Shown: piece by piece, positions 8,146 through 17,865 of the stretch
Layout: each line of letters opens with the position of its first letter
Numbering within the stretch: the stretch's first letter is position 1
Source of the DNA: Deltaproteobacteria bacterium GWA2_45_12
Lineage (GTDB): Bacteria > UBA10199
NCBI GenBank assembly: GCA_001797365.1
Contig: MGPH01000013.1
Span: 30,887 to 64,400, forward strand
DNA: 33,514 nt
Reading direction: 5' to 3'
Made by a program: the position numbers and the translations under genes
The notes under the pieces: model-generated
Database searches by the model: none
What the model was told of the DNA's origin: nothing
The model's input: the letters and a program-made list of their open reading frames with translations, nothing else

Positions 8146-9675
8146 CTACTTATTCATGCTCTCCAGAAAATCACGATTGGTTTCCGTACCATTCATTTTA
8201 TCAAGCAAGAATTCCATCGTATCCACCACGTTAAGAGGATGAAGCAATTTACGCAACACCCACACACGGCTCAAAACGTCTTCCGGTTGCAACAATTCTT
8301 CCTTACGTGTACCTGATTTGTTCACATCCATGCATGGAAAAATACGTTTTTCCATGAGTTTGCGATCCAAATGAATTTCGGAATTACCCGTTCCTTTAAA
8401 TTCTTCAAAAATAACTTCATCCATGCGCGAACCAGTGTCGATAAGGGCCGTGGCAATAATGGTGAGCGAACCGCCTTCTTCAATATTGCGGGCCGCTCCA
8501 AAAAAACGCTTGGGCTTATGAAGGGCGTTTGAATCGACACCTCCTGAAAGAATTTTTCCTGAAGGAGGAACCACGGTATTGTAGGCACGAGCCAGACGCG
8601 TGATACTATCAAGCAAAATAACAACATCTCGTTTGTGCTCTACCAAGCGTTTGGCTTTTTCAATGACCATTTCAGCCACCTGCACGTGACGTGTGGCCGG
8701 TTCATCAAAGGTGGAGCTAATGACTTCTCCTTTTACAGAACGTTCCATGTCGGTCACTTCTTCAGGACGTTCATCAATAAGTAAAACAATCAAGACAATT
8801 TCAGGATGATTAATGGTGAGCGCATTGGCCAGGTTTTGGAGCATGACCGTTTTACCCGTACGTGGCGGGGCCACAATAAGGCAGCGCTGTCCTTTGCCAA
8901 TAGGGGCCAAAAGATCAATGATGCGCGTAGTGTAATTGTCTTTTTTACATTCAAGATTAAACCGTGCGTCCGGATAAAGAGGAGTCAAGTTATCAAAAAG
9001 AATCTTTTCACGCGCTATTTCAGGATCTTCAAAATTGACTTCTTCCACTTTAAGCAACGCAAAATAACGTTCAGAGTCTTTGGGGGGGCGTATTTGTCCC
9101 GCAATATTATCCCCGGTTCTTAAATTGAATTTGCGGATTTGTGAGGGCGAAACATAAATATCATCCGGCCCGGGCAAATAGCTAAAATCCCCCGACCGTA
9201 AAAAACCAAAACCATCGGGCAAAATTTCCAAGACACCATCCCCATAAATAACCCCTTGCTGGTCTGTTTGAGCCTTAAGAATGGCAAAAATAATTTCCTG
9301 TCTTTTAAGGCCTGCAGCTCCTTCAATATTTAATTTTCTGGTTAAGTTGATGAGCTCTCCAATTTTGACTTCCTTTAAATCACGCAGATAAAGAGTGCCG
9401 CCTTTTAAAAAGTCGGCAAAGGCCTCCTCAGCTTGTTTGGGAGTGACCGGTGTCGGGCTGGAAAGAATTTCATCATTGACTTCCCTACCCGAAGACGGGT
9501 TCAACCCGGCCTTGGGGCTTCCATTTCCTGCTTCATCGACCTGACGCACAGGAAAATCAGAAGGAACGCGGCTACGCCCTCCGGAACGCGGGCCACCACT
9601 GCGGCCTCTTTTAGGGGGTTCATATTCACGCACATTACTATTGGCTAGATTATTTGATTTTCCTTCAGGACTCAT
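8146..9675 (-). CDS. rho: Transcription termination factor Rho, with RG-rich N-terminal extension (509 aa)
   Basis: Hexameric RNA helicase that ends transcription. The Rho core begins near residue 97 ([19 protein letters not shown]). It continues with the cold-shock RNA-binding domain ([31 protein letters not shown] in two parts), Walker A APPRTGKT (about 269-276), Walker B with [16 protein letters not shown], and the R-loop [10 protein letters not shown]. It is ~90 residues longer than E. coli Rho. The extra N-terminal part is disordered and basic, with an RG/RS-rich patch ([16 protein letters not shown], residues 21-36) and a hairpin-encoded stretch (residues 51-65). Such extensions occur in several phyla. 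A good promoter lies 130 bp upstream, so rho can be expressed apart from the sucCD-ndk genes before it. Confidence 0.98.
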   Translation of the reverse strand: MSPEGKSNNLANSNVREYEPPKRGRSGGPRSGGRSRVPSDFPVRQVDEAGNGSPKAGLNPSSGREVNDEILSSPTPVTPKQAEEAFADFLKGGTLYLRDLKEVKIGELINLTRKLNIEGAAGLKRQEIIFAILKAQTDQQGVIYGDGVLEILPDGFGFLRSGDFSYLPGPDDIYVSPSQIRKFNLRTGDNIAGQIRPPKDSERYFALLKVEEVNFEDPEIAREKILFDNLTPLYPDARFNLECKKDNYTTRIIDLLAPIGKGQRCLIVAPPRTGKTVMLQNLANALTINHPEIVLIVLLIDERPEEVTDMERSVKGEVISSTFDEPATRHVQVAEMVIEKAKRLVEHKRDVVILLDSITRLARAYNTVVPPSGKILSGGVDSNALHKPKRFFGAARNIEEGGSLTIIATALIDTGSRMDEVIFEEFKGTGNSEIHLDRKLMEKRIFPCMDVNKSGTRKEELLQPEDVLSRVWVLRKLLHPLNVVDTMEFLLDKMNGTETNRDFLESMNK

Positions 9676-9805
9676 ATGTTAAACTATTGATTTGACTCGA
9701 GATTTTCCAAACTATCCTTTAAGTTCTAAATTGAATGATTTTTTGAAAGGATCTCTGGTCGTTGATTATGAAGTGACTTTAGTGAAACTATAAAAGAATA
9801 TAAAA

Positions 9806-9834
9806 ATTATCTATGACCCAGGCGCATTCGTCAA
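9806..9834 (-). promoter_or_regulatory. Sigma-70-type promoter of rho
   Basis: On the minus strand, TTGACG (9834-9829) and GATAAT (9811-9806) are separated by 17 bp, which is close to consensus. It predicts transcription from about 9799 and a 5' leader of ~124 nt before the rho ATG. That leader is long enough to host the autoregulation known for rho in other bacteria (inference). Confidence 0.7.
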
Positions 9835-9850
9835 GGAAGAATTTTCAATC

Positions 9851-10267
9851 TTAGCAAATTTCTTTGGATTCAAAAAAATACCCTACCTCAAATTGGGCGG
9901 TTTCGGGGGCATCGGAACCATGGACCGTGTTTCGTTCAATATTTTCGGCAAAATCTTTTCGAATGGTGCCCGGGGCTGCTTTTTCAGGGTTTGTAGCGCC
10001 CATCAACTCACGCCACTTGGCAATGGCCCCTTCCCCTTCCATGACAAAAGGAACAACCGGGCCACTGGTCATGTATTTCACCAAATCCTTGAAAAAAGGT
10101 CTTTCTTTGTGAACAGCATAAAAACCTTCCGCCTTGGCCGTATTTAATTGCAATTTTTTGATGGCAACAATTTTCAACCCAGCCTTTTCAACACGGGACA
10201 AAATTTGCCCGATTAGATTACGCGCTACACCATCGGGTTTGATAATACCTAAAGTTTTTTCTGTCAT
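9851..10267 (-). CDS. ndk: Nucleoside diphosphate kinase (138 aa)
   Basis: Transfers the gamma phosphate of ATP to other (d)NDPs through a phosphohistidine. The typical start [16 protein letters not shown] is present, with the active-site region [22 protein letters not shown]; the His of NTVHGSD is the catalytic residue. Length is normal for bacterial Ndk (about 135-145 aa). A weak AGGGA site precedes the ATG, directly after a palindromic repeat. It lies between sucD and rho on the same strand. The TCA enzyme pair makes GTP or ATP at substrate level, so an adjacent Ndk fits functionally. Confidence 0.98.
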   Translation of the reverse strand: MTEKTLGIIKPDGVARNLIGQILSRVEKAGLKIVAIKKLQLNTAKAEGFYAVHKERPFFKDLVKYMTSGPVVPFVMEGEGAIAKWRELMGATNPEKAAPGTIRKDFAENIERNTVHGSDAPETAQFEVGYFFESKEIC

Positions 10268-10278
10268 TTTATTTCCCT

Positions 10279-10329
10279 GTAGGGGCGCGGTTTCCGTCCG
10301 CCTAAGGCGGAGGGGTACCCCGCCCCTAC
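10279..10329. repeat. GTAGGGGCG...CGCCCCTAC palindromic element (sucD-ndk gap)
   Basis: Outer arms GTAGGGGCG (from 10279) and CGCCCCTAC (to 10329) enclose an inner hairpin, CCGCC taa GGCGG. It starts 4 bp after the sucD stop and ends 11 bp before the ndk start, so it makes up nearly the whole intergenic space inside an operon. Confidence 0.8.
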
Positions 10330-10333
10330 GAAA

Positions 10334-11203
10334 TTAACGATAATATTGTTTCAACGTTGTTCCCAAATCTGCCGGGCTGCGCGAAATTTTAACACCGGCT
10401 GCTTCCAGGGCGGCAAATTTTTCGGCCGCTGTACCTTTACCACCTGAAATGATGGCGCCCGCATGTCCCATGCGTTTACCAGCCGGGGCTGAAGCCCCGG
10501 CAATAAAACCAACCACAAGTTTTTTGACGTTCTTTTTGATGAAGTCGGCCGCCTCTTCCTCAGCACTGCCTCCAATTTCACCGATCATGATGATGGCCTG
10601 TGTCTCCGGATCTTTTTCAAACAATTCCAAACAATCGATAAAATTGGTTCCATTGACCGGATCGCCCCCGATACCAATACAGGTAGACTGGCCCAAACCA
10701 ATGCGGCTTACCTGATCAACAGCTTCATAGGTGAGTGTGCCACTACGCGAAACAATACCGATATGCCCCTTTCGATGAATAGGTCCGGGCATGATCCCGA
10801 TTTTGCATTCTCCCGGTGTAATGATTCCCGGACAATTGGGCCCGATCAGACGGCTTTTCCTACCTTGCATGAAGCGTTTGACACGCACCATGTCCAAAAC
10901 AGGAATTCCTTCGGTAATGCACACAACCAATCCTATCCCCGCATCCACGGCTTCCATGATGGCATCGGCCGCAAAAGGAGGTGGAACATAAATCACCGAA
11001 GTATCAGCCCCTGTATTTTTTTTGGCTTCACCCACTGTATTAAAAATGGGAATCCCCTCAAAAGCTTGTCCCCCTTTACCTGGGGTAACACCGGCCACCA
11101 TTTGAGTCCCATATTCCTTGCAAGCCTTGGTATGAAACTGCCCCGTGGAACCGGTAATTCCTTGAGTGATGACTTTGGTGTTTTTATTAACGAGAACAGA
11201 CAT
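10334..11203 (-). CDS. sucD: Succinate-CoA ligase, alpha subunit (289 aa)
   Basis: Forms succinyl-CoA + ADP/GDP from succinate, CoA and NTP (or the reverse) together with SucC. Visible signatures: [23 protein letters not shown] (CoA-binding Rossmann start), GVTPGKGG, and the phosphohistidine region [20 protein letters not shown], with His in RMGHAGAI. Length is standard. The start is set at ATG 11203 (MSVLVNKN); the longer frame would begin inside the intergenic palindrome. It follows sucC by 34 bp. A perfect 8-bp stem (GCCGGGGC/GCCCCGGC) near 10482-10501 encodes a normal conserved segment and is not an insertion. Confidence 0.98.
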   Translation of the reverse strand: MSVLVNKNTKVITQGITGSTGQFHTKACKEYGTQMVAGVTPGKGGQAFEGIPIFNTVGEAKKNTGADTSVIYVPPPFAADAIMEAVDAGIGLVVCITEGIPVLDMVRVKRFMQGRKSRLIGPNCPGIITPGECKIGIMPGPIHRKGHIGIVSRSGTLTYEAVDQVSRIGLGQSTCIGIGGDPVNGTNFIDCLELFEKDPETQAIIMIGEIGGSAEEEAADFIKKNVKKLVVGFIAGASAPAGKRMGHAGAIISGGKGTAAEKFAALEAAGVKISRSPADLGTTLKQYYR

Positions 11204-11210
11204 AAAAAAA

Positions 11211-11236
11211 CGGGCCATCACAAGGATGGTCCCTAC
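11211..11236. repeat. GTAGGGA-type palindrome in the sucC-sucD gap
   Basis: On the minus strand: GTAGGGACCATC, loop CTTGT, GATGGCCCG. It begins 1 bp after the sucC stop codon and occupies nearly all of the space before sucD. It shares the layout and loop of the element at 5366-5391, with a compensated base-pair change in the stem, so both are copies of one family that keep the hairpin. Confidence 0.75.
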
Positions 11237-11237
11237 A

Positions 11238-12443
11238 TTATTTAATGGCTCCGACTACTTTTTGCGCGGCATCGGTCATGGTGTCGGCGGGAATAATGGC
11301 CAAGCCTGATTCAGACAAAATTTTTCTTCCCAATTCAACATTGGTGCCATGCAAACGGGCCACAAGGGGAATTTTTAAACCCACTTCTTTCACCGCAGCC
11401 ACAACCCCTTGGGCAATCACATCGCACTTCATGATGCCCCCAAAAATATTCACCAAAATGGCCTTCACTTTGGGGTCGGACAAAATAATTTTAAAGGCAG
11501 CGGTCACTTTTTCAGCGGTGGCACCACCGCCCACATCCAAAAAGTTTGCCGGTGATCCGCCATGCAATTTGATGACATCCATGGTGGCCATGGCCAGCCC
11601 CGCCCCATTGACCATGCAACCGATATTGCCATCTAAGCTAATGTAGGAAAGATCGTATTTTTTGGCTTCAATTTCAGCGGCATCTTCTTCCGACACATCG
11701 TGCAATCCTTCGTAGTCCGGGTGACGGAAAAGAGCATTATCATCAAAATTAAGTTTGGCATCGGCTGCAATCAAATGGCCCTGGGCTGTAACCACCAAGG
11801 GATTCACTTCAACCAGCGAGCAGTCCGCTTCCACAAAACACTTGGCAAGCGCGGCGCAAAACTTGACAAACTTGCCCACCAATTCAGGTACCAATCCCAA
11901 GCCAAAAGCCAGGTTGCGGCCCTGATAGGCCTGAAAACCAACGGCTGGATCAATGGCTTCCTTAAGAATTTTTTCAGGAGTTTGGGCCGCTACTTTTTCA
12001 ATTTCCATGCCGCCTTCGGTGGAAGCCATAAGAGTAACACGCGATGTGGCGCGATCGAGCACCGCCCCCAAATAATATTCCTTGGCAATTTGGATGCCCT
12101 CTTCAATGAGAACTTTGTTGACTTGTTTGCCAGCGGGCCCTGTTTGATGGGTGACTAAAATATTGCCTAAAATTTTGGAAGCGACTTCACCGGCTTGGTC
12201 GGGGGACTTAACAACCTTTACTCCACCATCGAGAATGGGCGCGGCAAGCAGCGCCCCTACCTTGTATATTTTACCTTTTCCTCTACCACCGGCATGAATT
12301 TGTGATTTCACCACAATAACGGGCGACCCCAGTTCTTTGGCGGCCGCTACGGCTTCAGAAGGACTATAGGCAATTTTGCTTTTGGGAACGGGGATACTGT
12401 ATTTACGGAAAATTTCTTTACCCTGATATTCGTGGATGTTCAT
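11238..12443 (-). CDS. sucC: Succinate-CoA ligase, beta subunit, with in-frame palindromic insert (401 aa)
   Basis: ATP-grasp subunit that binds nucleotide and succinate. It begins [15 protein letters not shown]; further signatures are [21 protein letters not shown] and [15 protein letters not shown]. Normal SucC reads ...GGRGKAGGVKVV... through the glycine loop. Here residues about 58-72 ([15 protein letters not shown]) are extra, and they are encoded by a palindromic repeat at 12237-12260. The total of 401 aa is about 12-15 above the usual ~388. The insert sits beside the nucleotide-binding loop, yet the frame and all later motifs are intact, so the protein is probably functional. A promoter at 12457-12483 leaves a leader of only ~7 nt. 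Confidence 0.97.
   Translation of the reverse strand: MNIHEYQGKEIFRKYSIPVPKSKIAYSPSEAVAAAKELGSPVIVVKSQIHAGGRGKGKIYKVGALLAAPILDGGVKVVKSPDQAGEVASKILGNILVTHQTGPAGKQVNKVLIEEGIQIAKEYYLGAVLDRATSRVTLMASTEGGMEIEKVAAQTPEKILKEAIDPAVGFQAYQGRNLAFGLGLVPELVGKFVKFCAALAKCFVEADCSLVEVNPLVVTAQGHLIAADAKLNFDDNALFRHPDYEGLHDVSEEDAAEIEAKKYDLSYISLDGNIGCMVNGAGLAMATMDVIKLHGGSPANFLDVGGGATAEKVTAAFKIILSDPKVKAILVNIFGGIMKCDVIAQGVVAAVKEVGLKIPLVARLHGTNVELGRKILSESGLAIIPADTMTDAAQKVVGAIK
12237..12260. repeat. GTAGGGGC palindrome inserted in frame in sucC
   Basis: On the minus strand it reads GTAGGGGCGCTGCTTGC then CGCGCCC. Of its 24 bases, 23 match the left arm of the element inside prmA (25474-25497). Read in the same frame, both give VGALLAAP. 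Confidence 0.88.
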
Positions 12444-12456
12444 GAGAAGTGGCGTA

Positions 12457-12483
12457 ATTATAAGGAAACAGTAGGGCTGTCAA
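12457..12483 (-). promoter_or_regulatory. Candidate promoter of sucC
   Basis: Minus-strand TTGACA (12483-12478) and TATAAT (12462-12457) are both perfect boxes but only 15 bp apart, shorter than the usual 17. The predicted start is about 7 nt before the sucC ATG and no Shine-Dalgarno site is present, so the message may be nearly leaderless. Confidence 0.55.
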
Positions 12484-12518
12484 GAAAATGAAATCTTGTT
12501 TTTTGAATGGAAAACGGG

Positions 12519-14351
12519 TTACCCCACCGTGCGTTCTTGGGAACCGGTGATGCTGGGGGGGCGGGATTGTTGAGCTTCGTGTTGGGCGATTTGTTGTTTT
12601 TGTTGGTCACTTTCGGCCTGTTCACGTTGGGCTCGTTGGCGGGGATCTTCACCCCGTTCGTTTTTATCATTTTTGGACACAAACATTCCCTTAGTTGCAT
12701 CAAGGGCGCCCTTGTCAAAGTCTTTACGACGAGCACGACGATCTTCCCGGCTAGCAGAAACAAGCTGATCGCCCATTTGCATCAAATGTTGCATGCCTTG
12801 CTGAAGTGCTTGGAAAGCACGATTGGCCCCTTGCTCAATTGATTGAGCCACCTGTTGTTGAAGTGTCGCATTAAATTGAATGGCCGCTTTGGCAGCATCG
12901 TCACTATAATCTTTAAATCCAAGCAATTCTCTGACACTTTTAAATAATTGCGTACCTGAAGTCCCCGTTCCAAGAATAGTACTAAGACTACTTGCCCCTT
13001 CCGCAGCAGCAGCTAAAGCCGATTTCTTTTCTTCGTCTGTTCTATTGGCTTCAGCAGTTTTTTTAATCCCATTATGTTCTGCTTGGGTTAATTGGATCCC
13101 TGTCAATTTTTCAAATTTTTTGCGGTTGTCCGCATCATCACTGGTCATGCCTTCACGAACGGCTAGGAGATAATCTGCCTTGTCTTTTTTGGCTCTTTCC
13201 AACAATTCACGATCGGCTTGAACTCGAATCGCCTTTGCGTGACTTTCACCGGGAGATCCATCCTCTATAGTTTGGCTCCGTTTTAAGGCTGCCTCGGCCC
13301 TGCCGATAGCTTCGTCTCTTGAAGCGATTCCATGGTTAATGGCCCCTTTTACCTCATCCTTACGTGTTTTAAGCGCCTCTGGGATTTGTTCCGAAGCGAA
13401 ATACTGTGAAATATCTCCCAAAGGTTTCTCTCTTTTTACCAATTGGAACTTGGCTTCTTCATCCATCCCTTTGGTGCGTAATTCCCAGGCTGTTTCAAAA
13501 CGATCTGAATCAGCCTCACTGGGTTTGGCATCCCCAAAAGTTTGATGTCGGGCATATGCTTTATTATCAGAATATTTCTCTAAACCTTTTCTATCTTTAC
13601 GAGGGTCAAAATCATTTAATTCTTGTAGGGCCGTATCTGGGTTATCTTTAGTCTTTGCACTCATGTCACGTACATACAGAGGTACGTTTAGGCCCGCTTC
13701 AGTTGCTTTTTGGGCCGCAAGGGATTCAACCGCTTTTTGTTTATCACCAGATGCCTTAAATTCTCTTTCAGGTTTCAGCGTAGGGCCATCTATGTATTTT
13801 GGACTCCCATCTGTCTCTACCATTTGGGTTCCATCTGGATTTCTGGCCACTATCCGTTCATGTTTTTGATTTTCAAAATTTGAATCACCGGCGGATTTGG
13901 GAGGTACAATCGCAGCAAAATCAGTTGCCTTACGTGTATCACCAGCGCTTCCCTCTTCAGCTGGAGCGGCCTCTTTGGCTGCTTTATCTGCTTTATATCG
14001 GGCAATATCTTCGGGTGTGGCGGCAACCAAGGTGCCTTCATAGATAATATTCTGACTACCATCAGGATTTTTTACATCTTTTATTTTTATCCCACGCAAA
14101 ACAGCATCTGGAGTTTGATCACCATCTACGTCTTTATAGATGGGTTTATTATCAACAATGGCCCTGTCCAACATGAAGGTATCGATGCAAGATGTAGGAT
14201 CGGTAACCTTACATTCTCCTCCTGCTAAATCAACCGGGGTAAATTCGACTTGATCCTTCACTGATTTTTTGGGGTCCTGTGAACTGGCAATATCTCCCTC
14301 TACCGTATATTCAAGGGATGTCATGCTACTAAATGTGATTGGTTCTGCCAT
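12519..14351 (-). CDS. Large polar protein of unknown function (610 aa)
   Basis: Not recognised. It has no signal peptide or membrane helix. It is very rich in Lys, Asp, Glu, Ala and Gln. Residues about 73-81 read DVDGDQTPD, an EF-hand/dockerin-like Asp-rich loop that could bind calcium. An Ala/Glu-rich stretch (about 120-140) and long charged helices follow (about 290-430). A short Gly/Ser-rich, mildly hydrophobic part lies near 450-475 (GASSLSTILGTGTSGTQLF). The C-terminal ~130 residues are Gln-rich coiled-coil-like. Codon usage looks like its neighbours. It is followed on the same strand by sucC, which has its own promoter, and preceded by another long polar protein (14716-16254) of similar style. 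The pair could be secreted effectors or structural proteins; this is speculation. Confidence 0.75.
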   Translation of the reverse strand: MAEPITFSSMTSLEYTVEGDIASSQDPKKSVKDQVEFTPVDLAGGECKVTDPTSCIDTFMLDRAIVDNKPIYKDVDGDQTPDAVLRGIKIKDVKNPDGSQNIIYEGTLVAATPEDIARYKADKAAKEAAPAEEGSAGDTRKATDFAAIVPPKSAGDSNFENQKHERIVARNPDGTQMVETDGSPKYIDGPTLKPEREFKASGDKQKAVESLAAQKATEAGLNVPLYVRDMSAKTKDNPDTALQELNDFDPRKDRKGLEKYSDNKAYARHQTFGDAKPSEADSDRFETAWELRTKGMDEEAKFQLVKREKPLGDISQYFASEQIPEALKTRKDEVKGAINHGIASRDEAIGRAEAALKRSQTIEDGSPGESHAKAIRVQADRELLERAKKDKADYLLAVREGMTSDDADNRKKFEKLTGIQLTQAEHNGIKKTAEANRTDEEKKSALAAAAEGASSLSTILGTGTSGTQLFKSVRELLGFKDYSDDAAKAAIQFNATLQQQVAQSIEQGANRAFQALQQGMQHLMQMGDQLVSASREDRRARRKDFDKGALDATKGMFVSKNDKNERGEDPRQRAQREQAESDQQKQQIAQHEAQQSRPPSITGSQERTVG

Positions 14352-14715
14352 AATCTGTTACCCCACAAACCTTTCCATATAGATACTTTTCATACTTCTC
14401 CCCTTACCCATCTATTAGCAGGAACCATGCCAGCCCATGGTGCCAGACACATATATAAGGCTATGTTTTACTGAATAAATTTTTATTTTCTGGATGGGGA
14501 AAACATCTAGAAGCCATGGAGCCCCCAGTTTAGAGAAGAAAGCGGGGAGGAAAATCCCCGACTTGTCCCGACTCGTCCCCCTTTAAAAAAGGGGGAATAA
14601 GGGGGATTTGTTTCCGTTCCCGACTTTTTATATTTGTTCTTATGCAGAAAACAATACGGAGAAAATCCCCCTGTGTCCCCCTTTTATAAAGGGGGATAAT
14701 ACGGGAATCAGTAGA
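14352..14715. other. Intergenic region, mostly a repeat element
   Basis: No gene is seen. The right half holds the CCCCCTTT/AAAGGGGG element (14575-14697), preceded by a small hairpin GGGGA ggaaaa TCCCC (about 14544-14559). The left part (14352-14540) shows nothing recognisable apart from the probable leader of the 610-aa gene. Confidence 0.6.
14575..14697. repeat. MITE-like pair of CCCCCTTT-AAAGGGGG arms
   Basis: Left arm 14575-14616: CCCCCTTTAAAAAAGGGGG, then AATAAGGGGGATTTG, then TTTCCG. Right arm 14657-14697 is its approximate inverse: CGGAGAAAATCCCCC, then TGTG, then CCCCCTTTTATAAAGGGGG. Each arm folds on itself and the two arms pair with each other, around a ~40-bp A/T-rich middle. It is the same family as 22884-23020 and 29055-29189. 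No transposase is encoded. Confidence 0.82.
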
Positions 14716-16254
14716 TTACGCGTGCATTTCCGGGCGGGTTTGTTGAAGGTGGCCCATGAAGAAGGTGTTTTCTTTTTCGCGTTCTCTTTGACTTAAATAA
14801 GCCCCATTTCGTGAATAACCGCGGGCGCCACCGTAAATTTCGGTGTTGCCGGGCGCATAGTCATAGGAAGCTTGGGCGACGTAACGTTCTAAACCTCGAA
14901 CATAGCGCAAGGAATCATCGGCTTTAACTTCCTTGGGTTCATAAACGGGAAGGGCAGCATCCAAACGACTGCCATTTTGGGCGACAAATTTATCCAAAGT
15001 GACTACTTCACGTTCACCAATATTTTCCACATTTTCATCCGCATCTTCGCAAAGAGTAAACCCACCGCAAATCATGTCATTAAACAAGTTTTGCTGTGAC
15101 CTGCGGAAAGCAGAGGCCACACCTGAGGCACCTTCTTGCATTGTATCAGCCGCTGATTCCGCGGTGCCTTTATTCATGGCTTTTCTTAATTCTTTGGAAG
15201 TACGGGCCAAACCTTCTCGGGCCCCAAATTTTTTCTTGTTTTCCAATCGCTTCTCAGTGGCCACATAGCGCGCTACAGCTTGTTCCACCACTTTGACATT
15301 GGGTTTAACAGCCTCACTGGCCACTCGTTGTTTCCCTTGGGCTACTTGTTCTTCAGCTGTGCGGTGAGAATTAAGTGCTTGTTTAACGGGGCTTTCAGGC
15401 TTTTTTCCCTCCGCTTTAGGGCTGGTTTTGGCATAACCATTGGCTCGGGCGTCATCGTGCTTGGCCAAATCGCCTGCTTTTACAGTGGGGACTTTGGGAG
15501 CTTGCACAACAACCTCAGATTTAGCTCCTTTAAACCATAAATCTTTTAATCCTTTATTGTCTTTTCGCCCTTTTTCAGCGGAGCTTTGGGTATCGGCTGT
15601 GGCCAAATTTTTTGTTATCAAGGCCAGGGTTTCTTGGCCATCCTTCATCATTTCCGACAAAATTTGTTTTTGCTCGGTCGATAATCCACGGGGATTGACA
15701 TTTTTTAAAGCTTGAAGAGTTTGTTTAATCTGAAAAGAAGAAGCTCGCGTCCTGGCCTTACGGGCGGCCAGTTTCTTTTCTTCTTCTTCATTATTTGTCT
15801 GAAAAGTACTGCTAAGTGTTTCACCACATTGGGCTGAAAGTAATTGCGACTCTTCCAAACCATTATTAAGAAGACCCTGCACCGAATTAAACAGGGCATT
15901 GGGGTCTCTTACTGAACCATCCGGGTTTAAGTATTGAGAAACAGGAATTTTGGGAGTGGGAGGAGCCGGGTTTTTGGAAGTAGAACTTGGAACATGGCTT
16001 TCAGTGCCATCGGCGTTTGTAACATTGGCATCCTCAGGAGTGTAAGTTTGCGTATGAATTGAATCCAGATCAGAATCTGCAGAACCTTCCGAACCGGCAG
16101 CCGGAGGAGGAGTTTCGGGGGTACTTCCCGCTGCATCAGCACCTGTTGTCGCTGCGGCTGCATCTGTGGGAGGAGCAGGAGGAGGAGCATCTGCGGCAGG
16201 AGGCGCTGGCTCGGCAGCTGGTTGGGGAATATTAGTGTCAATTACTGGTGCCAT
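14716..16254 (-). CDS. Pro/Ala-rich protein of unknown function (512 aa)
   Basis: Not recognised. The first ~100 residues are low-complexity Pro/Ala/Thr/Asp (IPQPAAEPAPPAADAPPPAP), with no export signal. The middle is charged and helical, with EEEEKKLAARKARTRASS around 155-172 and Lys-rich segments. Four cysteines are visible, including a CGE near 143 and a CGG...C pair near 400. The tail is rich in Tyr/Arg/Gly (YGGARGYSRNGAYLSQRERE). It lies upstream of the 610-aa unknown gene on the same strand, separated by a repeat element. A disordered polar N-terminus without a Sec signal is typical of type III or other non-Sec secreted proteins, but no secretion genes are in the window. Confidence 0.75.
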   Translation of the reverse strand: MAPVIDTNIPQPAAEPAPPAADAPPPAPPTDAAAATTGADAAGSTPETPPPAAGSEGSADSDLDSIHTQTYTPEDANVTNADGTESHVPSSTSKNPAPPTPKIPVSQYLNPDGSVRDPNALFNSVQGLLNNGLEESQLLSAQCGETLSSTFQTNNEEEEKKLAARKARTRASSFQIKQTLQALKNVNPRGLSTEQKQILSEMMKDGQETLALITKNLATADTQSSAEKGRKDNKGLKDLWFKGAKSEVVVQAPKVPTVKAGDLAKHDDARANGYAKTSPKAEGKKPESPVKQALNSHRTAEEQVAQGKQRVASEAVKPNVKVVEQAVARYVATEKRLENKKKFGAREGLARTSKELRKAMNKGTAESAADTMQEGASGVASAFRRSQQNLFNDMICGGFTLCEDADENVENIGEREVVTLDKFVAQNGSRLDAALPVYEPKEVKADDSLRYVRGLERYVAQASYDYAPGNTEIYGGARGYSRNGAYLSQREREKENTFFMGHLQQTRPEMHA

Positions 16255-16442
16255 AAATTAATCTCAACCCCTGATAATGCAGGCCCCATGCCAAGATAGA
16301 GGGATTAAATTTAATATAAAACTCATGTAATTATTTGGCTTTTTTATAATTTAAAAATTGGAGCGCTGCATCCAAAGTAGGTTTCTAGGCCTCAAAAACC
16401 TGAAATTGGGGAGTGGGAACCTCGGGATCTTTTTTGTTTATA

Positions 16443-16514
16443 CGGACATGAGCAAGTCGAACCATGATTCTCGGCATCAAGCGAGTGATGGTTCGACGGA
16501 GCTCACCATGTCCG
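16443..16514. repeat. Long imperfect palindrome (TTCGAC/CATGTCC type) after purA
   Basis: Stems CGGACAT (16443-16449) with ATGTCCG (16508-16514), GAGC with GCTC, and GTCGAACCAT (16456-16465) with ATGGTTCGAC (16488-16497) form one long hairpin, topped by CTCG/CGAG. It lies 8 bp beyond the purA stop codon. It resembles the GTTCGAC...AGCTCACCATG repeats scattered in many environmental bacterial genomes (from general familiarity). It may act as a terminator, although no U-tract follows. Confidence 0.75.
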
Positions 16515-16521
16515 ATTGTTT

Positions 16522-17848
<1,327 letters not shown>

Positions 17849-17865
17849 ATAAGGAATGAGAGAAT

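Noticed and set aside
10482-10501. Perfect GCCGGGGC/GCCCCGGC hairpin inside sucD, at first taken for another in-frame insertion
   Set aside because: It encodes the conserved GASAPA segment before GKRMGHAG, with no extra residues compared with the family, so it is a chance palindrome in native coding sequence.
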